Shown here: piece by piece, positions 34,702 to 42,959 of the stretch | How positions within the stretch are numbered: position 1 is the stretch's first letter | Layout of the letters: each line of letters begins with the position of its first letter | The notes under the pieces: model-generated | Databases searched by the model: none | What the model was told of the DNA's origin: nothing | What the model saw: only the letters and a program-made list of their open reading frames with translations | Translations under genes and position numbers: made by a program | Source: DAORIO01 sp964384645 | GTDB taxonomy: Bacteria; Patescibacteriota; Minisyncoccia; Phycocordibacterales; UBA9973 | Reading direction: 5' to 3' | Assembly (NCBI GenBank): GCA_964384645.1 | Contig: CAYLKL010000004.1 | Coordinates: forward strand, 1 to 64,000 | Length of the DNA stretch: 64,000 nucleotides

Positions 34702-35301
34702 ATGTGTCGATTTTTGATTGGAATAGATGAGGTAGGGCGTGGTCCACTTGCTGGTCCAGTCGCTGTCTGTGCTTTTTGTCTAAAAGAAGAAATTCTTGAA
34801 GATTTTATAAAAGAAATTTTTGGTGGCAAAATTAGAGATTCTAAAAAAATGACTAAAAAGAAAAGGGAAGAAATTGCGGAAATTGTAACTAAAAAAAAGA
34901 AAGAAGGATTGGTAGATTTTAAAATTTCTACAGCAGAAGCTTCTGTTATTGATAAATACGGAATAAACCCCTCGATTAAAAAATCACTTGAAAAATCTAT
35001 TTTAGGGTTAGGTCTTGATCCAAAAAGTGTAATTGTTTTCTTGGATGGTGGACTTAAGGCTCCAGATATTTTCATAAATCAAGAAACAATTATAAAAGGG
35101 GACAGCTCAAACGCTCTTATTGCCACAGCTTCTATTCTTGCGAAGGTATACAGGGATTCTTTGATGGTTAAATACGCCCAAGAATATACGCAATATAAAT
35201 TCGAAAAAAATATGGGGTATGGAACAAAGGCCCATATGGATGCTCTTCGAGAGACTGGAATAAGCCCTATCCACAGGGTTAGTTATCTCAAGAACTTGTA
35301 A
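34702..35301 (+). CDS. rnhB: Ribonuclease HII
   Basis: Removes RNA primers and misincorporated ribonucleotides from DNA; 199 aa. IGIDEVGRGPLAGPV gives the first catalytic Asp-Glu, RDSKKMTKKKRE the DSK motif, and FLDGG and NMGYGTKAHMDAL the later ones. Divergent from dnaE, which also acts in replication. The stop overlaps the -35 of the next gene. Confidence 0.96.
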   Translation: MCRFLIGIDEVGRGPLAGPVAVCAFCLKEEILEDFIKEIFGGKIRDSKKMTKKKREEIAEIVTKKKKEGLVDFKISTAEASVIDKYGINPSIKKSLEKSILGLGLDPKSVIVFLDGGLKAPDIFINQETIIKGDSSNALIATASILAKVYRDSLMVKYAQEYTQYKFEKNMGYGTKAHMDALRETGISPIHRVSYLKNL

Positions 35302-35324
35302 AAATAGTATTTTCGTGTTAATAT
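35296..35324 (+). promoter_or_regulatory. Promoter of 35382 gene
   Basis: TTGTAA (35296-35301, over the rnhB stop), 17-nt spacer ending TGT, TAATAT (35319-35324). Leader about 50 nt. Confidence 0.65.
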
Positions 35325-35381
35325 ATACATCCGTTCTTAATACAATTAAATAACAAAAACAACTAAAAAGAAAGAGAATTT

Positions 35382-36002
35382 ATGGATCAATTAGTAGTAG
35401 ACAGGGGTGTAGAAGTGCACAGAAACAAGGACTTGAGTTTGGTGCCAAGGTTACAAGATGGAATTACTTCGTTTGGCCGTCGTGATGATGAAGAGATAAC
35501 GAAGTATAAAAGAACAGTTAACATTATTCACCGAGGGTCTGGCGTAAAGCAAGAAATAATTTGGGATACCGGTATTGATGTTGGGGAATATGAAAAATTG
35601 GAAAAAAATAATACCTTAAAAGGTTTTGAGGTTGTAGTTTTTCCAGAGATTTACTTCTTAAGAAAATCAATAAAATTCCCGGAAGAATCTTGTTTCAAAA
35701 GCTTGGATTCAAGATTAGAACAACTGAATTTATTTGAATTTATTCAATTTTGTCTTTCAGTTAAAAGGTTAAACAGGAGACTTCTTGGTAGTCGTGTTTA
35801 CGTTCCAATTGGTTTAACTGTTGGGATCAAAACCAATGGCCCAAATGGAGTTAGTTTTGAGGACATATCTCTTTACCCGATTTACGAGGATAAGGGTTTA
35901 TTGGGAGCTATCGCTGGAGGGGAAAGCAGTCTTAGAGGAGCTAGTAGTCCTACAATCAAATTTCCGATTGAGTCAAAATTTTTCTTAGCAAAAGTCGTTT
36001 AA
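35382..36002 (+). CDS. Hypothetical protein (206 aa)
   Basis: No family recognised. Cytoplasmic, beta-rich N-terminal part (YKRTVNIIHRGSGVKQEIIW), then a helical stretch (LFEFIQFCLSVKRLNRRLL) and a Gly-rich end (GLLGAIAGGESSLRGASS). Single-gene unit with promoter and terminator. Confidence 0.7.
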   Translation: MDQLVVDRGVEVHRNKDLSLVPRLQDGITSFGRRDDEEITKYKRTVNIIHRGSGVKQEIIWDTGIDVGEYEKLEKNNTLKGFEVVVFPEIYFLRKSIKFPEESCFKSLDSRLEQLNLFEFIQFCLSVKRLNRRLLGSRVYVPIGLTVGIKTNGPNGVSFEDISLYPIYEDKGLLGAIAGGESSLRGASSPTIKFPIESKFFLAKVV

Positions 36003-36005
36003 AAT

Positions 36006-36030
36006 AAGGGCCATTTTCGGCCCTTTTTAT
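36006..36030 (+). terminator. Intrinsic terminator
   Basis: AAGGGCC attttc GGCCCTTTTT, directly after the stop. Confidence 0.85.
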
Positions 36031-36044
36031 TTACCTTTTGGTAC

Positions 36045-36072
36045 TTGACAAATCACTAAAATCTAGTAAAAT
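36045..36072 (+). promoter_or_regulatory. Promoter of lipoprotein gene
   Basis: TTGACA (36045-36050), 16-nt spacer, TAAAAT (36067-36072). It overlaps the upstream part of the open frame and so rules out the start at 36038. Confidence 0.75.
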
Positions 36073-36100
36073 AAGGTCAAACTATAAAAATCAAATAACG

Positions 36101-36823
36101 ATGAAAAAAATCTTAATTTACGCATTGATTGCGATAACCATGGCTTCGTGCAGAAACTCAAAAGAGGTAACGAAGGTTGAAGGAAAAAAGGTTGATCCAA
36201 GTTTTCGGTCTCTTCTCGAAAGTGATGTGTTAATTTTGGAAGAATTTAATGCACAAAAAGGAGCTCAACTTTTTTTATCAAACAAACTTTTAATTAAGAG
36301 ATCTAATCAGGGCTTCGATTCTGTATTTACGGACTATGAGGGAAAGGTGAATTATGTGTACAATACACCACTTAAAATGTCCTTCGACTCTTTGGAAAAA
36401 GTTGTTTATGAAAGCAGATATGGATCGGTGTTAAGTGTCTATTCAAATGGCAAGGAGAAGAGATTTACTTTACCGTTTCAAAAGGGCGCAGATGGAACTT
36501 ATTTTTTATCTTCAGGGTTTATGTTTAATGGTTTTGAATATAAAATCATAAATAGCGACAGTTCTTCTCAGCAGAAAGAAATTATTTTGATGTGTCGAGT
36601 AATTTTAGATGATGGGAAAACAGAAGACGCAAAAGGTGCTTCAATTCATGATCCAAATGGTGAATCAGGTGGAACAAATAGAAGTGCGCCTAGTCAAAGC
36701 GGGGAGGTTAAGATGAATTCTCGCCAGAATTCAAATTTACCCCCAAAAGAATACTCAACTCCTAATCCACAACCACAACCGCAACTACAGCCGCAGTCTA
36801 AACCAAAATTTGGACCAAGGTAA
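36101..36823 (+). CDS. Putative lipoprotein
   Basis: 240 aa from ATG 36101. Signal peptide with lipobox ITMASC (Cys17), typical of bacterial lipoproteins and in style very like Bacteroidota ones. A beta-rich middle (YNTPLKMSFDSLEKVVYESRYGSV) and a Pro/Gln-rich C-terminal tail (NPQPQPQLQPQSKPK). Function unknown. Own promoter and terminator. Confidence 0.75.
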   Translation: MKKILIYALIAITMASCRNSKEVTKVEGKKVDPSFRSLLESDVLILEEFNAQKGAQLFLSNKLLIKRSNQGFDSVFTDYEGKVNYVYNTPLKMSFDSLEKVVYESRYGSVLSVYSNGKEKRFTLPFQKGADGTYFLSSGFMFNGFEYKIINSDSSSQQKEIILMCRVILDDGKTEDAKGASIHDPNGESGGTNRSAPSQSGEVKMNSRQNSNLPPKEYSTPNPQPQPQLQPQSKPKFGPR

Positions 36824-36839
36824 AATTAGTTCAAATTTT

Positions 36840-36868
36840 AAAACCGTCTCTTTAAGGGACGGTTTTTT
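36840..36868 (+). terminator. Intrinsic terminator
   Basis: AAAACCGTCtC tttaa GgGACGGTTTTTT, 16 nt after the stop. Confidence 0.85.
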
Positions 36869-36951
36869 ATTTGTCACAGACTAAAAGCTACGGCGTTTAT
36901 ATGGGTGTATAATAAATTTATTATTTAATAGTTTAATCGATATTCTTAATT

Positions 36952-37365
36952 ATGAAAAAATATAGTGCAATTTTAGTTATTTTTATTTTTGTAGCTACTC
37001 TTGGTGTAGGTGCAAAAGCTTACGCAGATCAGAAGCTTAGCCCAACAGTTATTTCTTGCATGCAAGATGCAGTAGAAAAAAGAGATACAGCTATAATTAG
37101 TTCAGTTTCTACTTTTTCAACTTCTGTAACTAGCTCTCTAACAACAAGAAAAGATGCAATAAAAGCTTCTTGGAATCTTGCAACAAAAGAAGAAAGAGAT
37201 AGTGCTCGAAAAACTGCATGGGAGAATTATAAAACTAGTGCTTTGCAATCAAGACAAGATCTTAAGACTAGAAAATCAAAAGCTTGGGATCAGTTCAGAA
37301 TTGATAGAAAGGCTTGTGGTGTTGGTGTGACTGACACATCAACAATCGATTCTACAGTTTTGTAA
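36952..37365 (+). CDS. Small exported helical protein (137 aa)
   Basis: Signal peptide at 1-25 (ILVIFIFVATLGVGAKAYA, cleaved before DQK). The mature part is helical, rich in Ser/Thr/Lys/Ala, with two cysteines (ISCMQDAVEKRD and RKACGVG). I associate this pattern with small secreted CPR proteins but cannot name a family. A TATAAT at 36908-36913 gives a leader of about 32 nt. Confidence 0.72.
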   Translation: MKKYSAILVIFIFVATLGVGAKAYADQKLSPTVISCMQDAVEKRDTAIISSVSTFSTSVTSSLTTRKDAIKASWNLATKEERDSARKTAWENYKTSALQSRQDLKTRKSKAWDQFRIDRKACGVGVTDTSTIDSTVL

Positions 37366-37374
37366 TAACTTTTT

Positions 37375-37405
37375 AAAAACACCCGCTATTTAGCGGGTGT
37401 TTTTG
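37375..37405 (+). terminator. Intrinsic terminator
   Basis: AAAAACACCCGCTA ttTAGCGGGTGTTTTT, 10 nt after the stop. Confidence 0.9.
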
Positions 37406-37449
37406 TTTTAATTGTTGCCGGAGGTATAATTAACTCAAACCTTGAACTT

Positions 37450-38184
37450 ATGAAAATAAAAATTATTAGATTATTCATTGCTTGTGTGTTTCTTCCGTTG
37501 TTTTCAAATGCAAATAACCAAGAAGATTCATCCACTGCTTCTGTTGAGCTTTCTGTTCGTTATGTTTTGGTTACGAAAGAATCTCAAAAAACTAGCCGTA
37601 CAATTTCATATGGTGAGACTGGAAATATTCCCGTCACAATGAATTTACAGTTAGATGTTCAGCCATTTTTATGGCTTGAGTCGCCATTTAGTAGTGTCTT
37701 TTTTGTTTCCAAATCTCGATTTGGACAAGATCGAACTTCTTCTGAATTCGGTATTGGTCTAAGGAAAAAACACTTCGAGTTTTTTGTTTCTTATGGATTT
37801 AGAGCTATAAGAACAGACAAAGAAGGGGTAACAAAAGGATTGTCTTCTGGTTTTGATAATCAGGAAACAAAGAGTATTTGTTCCAAGTTTGACTTAAAAG
37901 TTTTTGGAATTAAAACAGATTTTTTTGGAAATATTTCTTTAGACGGTCGTGATAAATTTTTTTACGAATGGAAAACCGAAATATATCCGTTTGTTGATTA
38001 TTTTCCAGTACACATTTTTTTGTTCCATGAATCTTTTTTCGGAAGCGGAACTTGTTTGGTTTATTCAAATAACGAAGAGTCATCTAAAGTATTTTTAGGC
38101 TATTTATTACCTGAAAATAGATCTGAAAGGATTTATAGAAGGAGCCAAGGGTTTTTGTTTGGCCTAACTCACACTTGGAAGTGA
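37450..38184 (+). CDS. Exported beta-rich protein, barrel-like
   Basis: 244 aa. Signal peptide (IIRLFIACVFLPLFSNANN) and then alternating polar/aromatic strands (FEFFVSYGFRAIRTD, DLKVFGIKTDFFGNISL, KVFLGYLLPEN). The end, FLFGLTHTWK, recalls outer-membrane barrel strands. CPR cells are thought to lack a normal outer membrane, so this is odd. A small beta-barrel, or a beta-sandwich, are both possible. TATAAT at 37425-37430. The terminator stem overlaps the last codons. Confidence 0.65.
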   Translation: MKIKIIRLFIACVFLPLFSNANNQEDSSTASVELSVRYVLVTKESQKTSRTISYGETGNIPVTMNLQLDVQPFLWLESPFSSVFFVSKSRFGQDRTSSEFGIGLRKKHFEFFVSYGFRAIRTDKEGVTKGLSSGFDNQETKSICSKFDLKVFGIKTDFFGNISLDGRDKFFYEWKTEIYPFVDYFPVHIFLFHESFFGSGTCLVYSNNEESSKVFLGYLLPENRSERIYRRSQGFLFGLTHTWK

Positions 38185-38198
38185 GTTAGGTTTTTTTT
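38163..38198 (+). terminator. Terminator overlapping the stop codon
   Basis: CCTAACTCAC acttggaa GTGAGTTAGG followed by T8; the codons for LTHTWK and the stop lie within it. Confidence 0.85.
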
Positions 38199-38213
38199 AT
38201 TTTAACTTGCGTG

Positions 38214-38219
38214 TATAAT
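38214..38219 (+). promoter_or_regulatory. -10 of SET gene, near-leaderless
   Basis: TATAAT preceded directly by TG, 8 nt before ATG 38228. Confidence 0.65.
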
Positions 38220-38227
38220 TTAAAACT

Positions 38228-38653
38228 ATGAAAAATAACAAAAATCATGAATCGCTCAAAAATACCAAAGATTACTTTGCTGTAAAGAAAGGGATAAACG
38301 GACTCGGACTTTTTGCAAAATTACCAATTAATAAAAAAATGAAAATTTTAGAATATTTTGGTGAAATAATACCAGTTGCTGAAGCTGATAGACGAGGCGG
38401 AAAGTATCTTTTTGAAATAAGTAGTAGAAGGACTATTGATGGAAAAGAAAGAGGGAACATCGCCCGATATGTAAATCATTCTTGTGATCCAAATTGCGAA
38501 GCGGAGACAGACGGTTCAAAAGTTTTTATTTGGTCAGTAAAAGACATTAACCCAGGCGAAGAGCTTACTTATGATTACGGAAAGGAATATTTTGATGAAT
38601 ACATAAAACCAAAAGGTTGTATGTGTTTAAAGTGTGCTAAAAAAGCTAAGTAA
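38228..38653 (+). CDS. SET-domain protein methyltransferase
   Basis: 141 aa, almost only a SET domain. FAVKKGINGLGLFA is the N-terminal SET motif, RYVNHSCDPNCEAE the cofactor/pseudoknot motif, ELTYDYG the catalytic Tyr motif, and CMCLKC a post-SET-like cysteine cluster. SET proteins methylate lysines using S-adenosylmethionine. The substrate is unknown; the Lys-rich peptides encoded at 14755 and 45187 are conceivable targets. Convergent with truB, overlapping by 8 nt. Confidence 0.93.
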   Translation: MKNNKNHESLKNTKDYFAVKKGINGLGLFAKLPINKKMKILEYFGEIIPVAEADRRGGKYLFEISSRRTIDGKERGNIARYVNHSCDPNCEAETDGSKVFIWSVKDINPGEELTYDYGKEYFDEYIKPKGCMCLKCAKKAK

Positions 38654-39365
38654 AAGATTTTATTTTTGTTCTTTTGATGCTAAAACAGGTGCATTTTTCA
38701 CCTAATTGTTCTCCAATTTCTTCAGCCAAAACTCTCATATAAGCACCGGCGCTACTGTTTATTTCTAGTTCGAAGGATTGGAATTCTTTACCAGTTATTT
38801 TTTTCCAAGAATTTAATATTTCCTTTTGTCTAAAATTTCCTTTAACTTTTTTGCATATCGTATTTACACGTAGAAATATTTTTTTGTAAGCTATTAATTT
38901 TTCTGAAAGTATATTTATATTTTTTATTTCTATTGTGTGTTCTGGTAGTTCAACATTCATTTTTTCTCGGGTGATTTTCCAAAGAGGAACTCCCTTTATG
39001 TTTTTGGATGAATATGGGTGGTATTTTTGGGTTCGAATTCCAGATAGTTTTTTAAGAATTTTTAAAAGGTTGTTTTTGGTTATTATTTCGGATTTTTGCT
39101 CACTAGGTATTCCCAGTAGATCTCCTGTGTCAGTTTGTAATCCGATCAGTATCTCTACTACGTATGTTTTTGGAAGCGAAGTATATTTTTCTTTATTCAA
39201 AACATCTTCCTCTGTTAAAATGATTAATTTTCCTTCTGCGGCAGGGTCTAGTCGACCAGCATAAGTCATGGGAGTACTTTTAGATATTTTTTTAGATTCC
39301 CTTAGTTGTTCGATTCTCTCAAGGGGTGTTTGGCCCAAGGTTTTGTTTACTAGGTATACTGACAT
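38646..39365 (-). CDS. truB: tRNA pseudouridine-55 synthase
   Basis: Makes pseudouridine 55 in the T-loop of tRNAs; 239 aa. YAGRLDPAAEGKLIILT carries the catalytic Asp, with KPLGQTP-like LVNKTLGQTPLERI at the start and YMRVLAEEIGEQLG near the end. The open frame extends upstream to 39446, but MSVYLVNKTLG is the family start and follows an extended -10 by 6 nt. Confidence 0.94.
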   Translation of the reverse strand: MSVYLVNKTLGQTPLERIEQLRESKKISKSTPMTYAGRLDPAAEGKLIILTEEDVLNKEKYTSLPKTYVVEILIGLQTDTGDLLGIPSEQKSEIITKNNLLKILKKLSGIRTQKYHPYSSKNIKGVPLWKITREKMNVELPEHTIEIKNINILSEKLIAYKKIFLRVNTICKKVKGNFRQKEILNSWKKITGKEFQSFELEINSSAGAYMRVLAEEIGEQLGEKCTCFSIKRTKIKSFT

Positions 39366-39371
39366 ACGGCA

Positions 39372-39380
39372 TTTATAGCA
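39372..39380 (-). promoter_or_regulatory. Extended -10 of truB, leaderless
   Basis: Minus strand: TGC-TATAAA, 6 nt before ATG 39365. The plus-strand promoter for 39403 begins 9 nt away. Confidence 0.7.
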
Positions 39381-39388
39381 TGTTGTTG

Positions 39389-39394
39389 TATAAT
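39389..39394 (+). promoter_or_regulatory. -10 of 39403 gene, near-leaderless
   Basis: TATAAT, 8 nt before ATG 39403. Each of the two divergent promoters here lies in the other gene's upstream region. Confidence 0.65.
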
Positions 39395-39402
39395 TACAAT
39401 CA

Positions 39403-39984
39403 ATGACAGATAAAGAATTTTTAAGGTTTCTTAAAAAATTAAACACACCAAAAAAGATTCAAGATTTTTTAAATACTCTTGAAAACAATAAAGCCGATAC
39501 TGTGTTTTCTCCAAAAAGATCTATAGAAAATAAAACAGCTCATTGTTTAGAAGGTGCGTTAATTGCTCATGCTTGTTTTATTTTAAATAAAAAGGAAAGT
39601 TTTCTTTTGGATATAAAAGCAAAAAGAAATGACCTAGATCATGTTGTTACAGTGTTTAAAGAGGATGGTTTGTATGGCGCCATAAGCAAAACCTCATATT
39701 CGGTTTTAAAATTTAGAGATCCTGTTTTTAAGAATGCTAGAGAACTGGTAATGTCTTATTTTTCAGAGTATTTTTTGGAAAATGGAGAAAAAACAATGCT
39801 TTCTTATTCATCGCCATTTTCACTTAAAAAAAGAAATAGATCGTGGATTGCAACAAATGAAGATCTTTATGAAATAGGCTGGGAGATCGATAATGTTAAA
39901 CATTTTGAAATTGCCCCGCAAAAAGTCATGAAAAAACTACGTAAGGCAGACGCGGACGAAGTTTCTAGAGTTTTTGAAAAGTAG
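39403..39984 (+). CDS. Hypothetical protein, transglutaminase-like pattern
   Basis: 193 aa, cytoplasmic. NKTAHCLEGALIAHACF places a Cys at the start of a helix and DLDHVVTVFK has a His/Asp pair about 50 residues later, the order seen in transglutaminase-like cysteine folds. This is a pattern match only. Divergent from truB with a shared compact promoter region. Confidence 0.6.
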   Translation: MTDKEFLRFLKKLNTPKKIQDFLNTLENNKADTVFSPKRSIENKTAHCLEGALIAHACFILNKKESFLLDIKAKRNDLDHVVTVFKEDGLYGAISKTSYSVLKFRDPVFKNARELVMSYFSEYFLENGEKTMLSYSSPFSLKKRNRSWIATNEDLYEIGWEIDNVKHFEIAPQKVMKKLRKADADEVSRVFEK

Positions 39985-39990
39985 TCAACA

Positions 39991-40019
39991 TTGTTTGGCA
40001 TTTTTGTTCGTGGTATAAA
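39991..40019 (+). promoter_or_regulatory. Promoter of zinc-ribbon gene
   Basis: TTGTTT (39991-39996), 17-nt spacer ending TGG, TATAAA (40014-40019). Leader about 75 nt. Confidence 0.55.
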
Positions 40020-40101
40020 TAAGACAATCGAGTCTATAGATAAAAGTATGTCGATACGTTTCGTTAGCTCGTTTTATTAGTTTTTTGTATCTTTTACTTT
40101 T

Positions 40102-40434
40102 ATGGATAGAGATAATTCTACAAGACAAATGGTTCAAGGTAATTGGACATGTGGTACATGCGGTGGGGCTATTCACGAGCTTCCATTCGAGCCAAATCCT
40201 GAAAGATTGGCATCGTTAAAATGTCGAGATTGTCACAGTAAGTCACGAGATTCTCGTGGAGACCGAGGTGGTAATAGAAATTTTAACGCAAGAAGTCAGG
40301 GTCCAAAACAAATGTTCCAAGGAAATTGGAAATGTGGATCATGCGGAGGAAGTATTAACGAGCTTCCGTTCCAACCTGATCCAGCAAGAGTTGGATCACT
40401 AAAGTGTCGAGATTGTCATAGAAATAGTCAATAA
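40102..40434 (+). CDS. Tandem zinc-ribbon protein
   Basis: 110 aa built from two near-identical 40-residue zinc ribbons. Unit 1 begins MVQGNWTCGTCGGAIHELPF and ends LKCRDC; unit 2 begins MFQGNWKCGSCGGSINELPF and ends LKCRDC. Each has CxxC-x20-CxxC. A linker rich in Arg/Gly/Asn (RDSRGDRGGNRNFNARSQG) lies between. Resembles the CxxC-x17-CxxC zinc domains common in CPR; probably binds nucleic acid. Confidence 0.85.
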   Translation: MDRDNSTRQMVQGNWTCGTCGGAIHELPFEPNPERLASLKCRDCHSKSRDSRGDRGGNRNFNARSQGPKQMFQGNWKCGSCGGSINELPFQPDPARVGSLKCRDCHRNSQ

Positions 40435-40442
40435 GACAAAAT

Positions 40443-40470
40443 AAAAACCCCTTCCTATCGAGGGGTTTTT
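40443..40470. terminator. Bidirectional terminator
   Basis: AAAAACCCCT tcctatcg AGGGGTTTTT between convergent genes. Confidence 0.9.
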
Positions 40471-40475
40471 ATTTT

Positions 40476-41102
40476 CTATAGTTCGTAATTAGACATTATT
40501 TTTTCAAATATTTTCATTAATTTCTTTTTTAGTATTTTAAATATTGCGAAAATTGCAACAAACCCAGCAAAAATTAAAATAGCATTTCGCACAACATTAA
40601 CTCCGTCAATTATCGAAGATATTCTGCTATGGAAATAATTTCCTAGACCTAAAAATAATGGTACGTATACAAAAAGGGCAGCTAATTCAATTAGGATAAA
40701 TTTTTTGAAAGGCATTTTTACTTGACCCGCCATAAACGGACCTAAAAATCTAAGTTGAACCATAAATCTAGAAAAGAAAACTACTTTATTTATGTTGGCG
40801 TTCATCCATTTAAGTTTGTCGCCTAATTTTCCTGCAAATACCTTTTGGTAAAACATGTTTACCCACTTGTTGCCACCACGAGACAAAAAATACATCCCAA
40901 TATCACTCACAAGGAGGCCTGTGATTACAATTGGTATCAATATCCAAATATTAGCGCTACCTGTGCCTGAGAGGTATCCTAGACCCAAAAGAACCACTTC
41001 TTCAGGGAAGGGTATGAACACATTGCCCAAAATCGATATTATGAATATGACAAAATATGAAAGATAACCAAGTTCTGCAATTAATATAACTGTTCCGTTC
41101 AA
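40476..41102 (-). CDS. DedA-family membrane protein
   Basis: 208 aa with the DedA/SNARE-associated pattern: a re-entrant start (NVFIPFPEEVVLLGLGYLSG), the Gly/Arg-rich FFSRFMVQLRFLGPFMAGQV, and C-terminal membrane helices. DedA proteins are membrane lipid carriers or scramblases (undecaprenyl phosphate recycling in some). No ATG fits; the start is taken as TTG at 41102, 7 nt after TATAAT, which suggests a leaderless TTG start. Confidence 0.9.
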   Translation of the reverse strand: MNGTVILIAELGYLSYFVIFIISILGNVFIPFPEEVVLLGLGYLSGTGSANIWILIPIVITGLLVSDIGMYFLSRGGNKWVNMFYQKVFAGKLGDKLKWMNANINKVVFFSRFMVQLRFLGPFMAGQVKMPFKKFILIELAALFVYVPLFLGLGNYFHSRISSIIDGVNVVRNAILIFAGFVAIFAIFKILKKKLMKIFEKIMSNYEL

Positions 41103-41109
41103 GGATTAT

Positions 41110-41118
41110 ATTATAGCA
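41110..41118 (-). promoter_or_regulatory. Extended -10 of dedA, leaderless TTG
   Basis: Minus strand: TGC-TATAAT, 7 nt before TTG 41102. A second overlapping TATAAT is closer still. Confidence 0.6.
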
Positions 41119-41133
41119 TTTTTGGAGATGTAT

Positions 41134-42786
41134 TTATCTAATGAAAGTTAGGGCTTTTCCTCTTTTAGCCGCACGTCCAGTTCTTCCTATTCTGTGTACG
41201 TAATCTTCGTAAGTTGGGGGAAGGTCATAGTTTATTACATGACTAATGTCGTCGACGTGAATACCTCGAGCTGCAACATCTGTTGCAACTAATATATTTA
41301 CACCTCCTTCTTTAAATCTTTTTAGAGCACGTTGTCTTTGTGGGTGAGATTTGTTTCCGTGGATTGATTCTGCTTCAAGTCCCACTTTTGAAAGATCTTT
41401 GCTCAATTTTTCTACTCCATGCTTGGTTTTTCCAAAAATAAGAACTTTACTAAATTCATCTTTTTTCAATAGATCAATAAGTACATTAATTTTTACTTTT
41501 TCATCTAAAAAGTGCACAACGTCTTGTTCGATATTTGTTGTAACATCTTTTTTGCGAACAGAAATTTTTATTGGATCTCTTAAAAAATCATCAACAAGTT
41601 TTGTGATCTCTGGAGACATCGTAGCTGAAAAGAAAAGAGTTTCTCTTTGTTGTGGCATGTCTTTTAGAATTGCTCGAATATCATGAATGAATCCCATATC
41701 AAGCATTCTGTCAGCTTCATCTAACACTACAGCTTGGATAGCATTTGCGTTCATTGCACGTCTTTTCATAAGGTCTAGCACTCGTCCAGGTGTTCCAATT
41801 ATAAACTGGTTTTTATTTTTTAGTATTTTAATTTGAGGCACAAGACTTGTTCCGCCAACACAAATTACAGAATATATTTTAGAGTTAAATGTTAGTTTCT
41901 TTAATTCTTGCTCGATTTGAATAGCTAGCTCTCGAGTCGGCGCCAAAACCAAAACTTGTCTATCAGGAAATCTCAACGCTTTGTCGATTAGTGGGATTAA
42001 AAAAGCTGCCGTTTTTCCTGTCCCAGTATTTGCAAGACCTACAACGTCTTGGTTTGCTAGGATGTGTGGAATTATTTGGTCTTGAATTTCTGTAGGTGTT
42101 ACAAGTCCCGCTTTTAGAATCGCTTCTGTTAATTTTTCGTTTAGTTGAAAGTCTGTAAATGTTCGCATTGATTTATATGGAACATGCTCTACAGTTTCTT
42201 CAACATTTTTATTTATAAATTGAGAAGGGTTGAAAGTTTTTTGAACTCTTCCTCCGCCACCATTTTTGCCACCAAATGAACTACTTCTTCCGCCGTGACT
42301 TCTGTTTGAAGATGGCCTAAAAGAGCTAGATCCAAAAGCTTGTTTTCTTGGTCCAGATGAAGAACCTCCTCCAAATGAAGGTCTTGGTCTAAATGTCCCA
42401 GGATTGTTGCCTTGGTAAGAAGTAGGGGCACCGTTAGAAGTGCTAGCTGTTCTTGGTTTAAATGACGAAGTAGTAGAATCTGTTTTACCAAATGAAGATG
42501 AGTTTGATCTAAATGATTTGTTTCTACTAAAACTGCTTTTATCACTTGATTTCCACGGAGTTGCAGATCTAAAAGGTCTAGCAAACGCAGGTTTTTCACC
42601 AGATGAAGTACCTCCTCTGTAAGAAGAAGGGGATTTACTAAACGAAGAAGAGCTTGTTCTTGGCGTAGTCGAAGAACTAAATTTCTTTGGCCCAGATGAA
42701 GTTCGACTCGAACTTCCGTATGATTTGGGTTTAGAAGAACTAAATCCCGAAGACCGACTTGGTCGGTAATTTGATTTTTTATTCAT
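41134..42786 (-). CDS. DEAD-box RNA helicase with N-terminal disordered domain
   Basis: 550 aa. Residues 1 to about 190 are low complexity, dominated by Ser, Gly, Arg, Phe, Lys, with many SSS, FR and RPS patches, hence disordered and RNA-binding-like. Residues about 205-545 are a complete DEAD-box core: Q motif FTDFQLNEKL...TPTEIQ, Walker A ANTGTGKT, PTRELA, GTPGR, DEAD, SAT, ARGIHVDD and HRIGRTGR. Usual tails are C-terminal, so the N-terminal position is unusual. Likely acts in ribosome assembly or mRNA remodelling. Confidence 0.95.
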   Translation of the reverse strand: MNKKSNYRPSRSSGFSSSKPKSYGSSSRTSSGPKKFSSSTTPRTSSSSFSKSPSSYRGGTSSGEKPAFARPFRSATPWKSSDKSSFSRNKSFRSNSSSFGKTDSTTSSFKPRTASTSNGAPTSYQGNNPGTFRPRPSFGGGSSSGPRKQAFGSSSFRPSSNRSHGGRSSSFGGKNGGGGRVQKTFNPSQFINKNVEETVEHVPYKSMRTFTDFQLNEKLTEAILKAGLVTPTEIQDQIIPHILANQDVVGLANTGTGKTAAFLIPLIDKALRFPDRQVLVLAPTRELAIQIEQELKKLTFNSKIYSVICVGGTSLVPQIKILKNKNQFIIGTPGRVLDLMKRRAMNANAIQAVVLDEADRMLDMGFIHDIRAILKDMPQQRETLFFSATMSPEITKLVDDFLRDPIKISVRKKDVTTNIEQDVVHFLDEKVKINVLIDLLKKDEFSKVLIFGKTKHGVEKLSKDLSKVGLEAESIHGNKSHPQRQRALKRFKEGGVNILVATDVAARGIHVDDISHVINYDLPPTYEDYVHRIGRTGRAAKRGKALTFIR

Positions 42787-42947
42787 TAGAATAGTTATTA
42801 TTGTAGGGTTTAATTGATTTCGAGTTAAATACGAAATATCTTTTTAATAACTCAAGAACCCCCATACAACATCTCAAGTTTCAAAAGTATATAATAAAAG
42901 CTTAAAAAAGTCAATAAAAGACATTAAAAGACAATTTAAAATTGGGT

Positions 42948-42953
42948 TATAAT
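42948..42953 (+). promoter_or_regulatory. -10 of DUF2914 gene, leaderless
   Basis: TATAAT with 6 nt to GTG 42960. Confidence 0.6.
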
Positions 42954-42959
42954 AAATGC

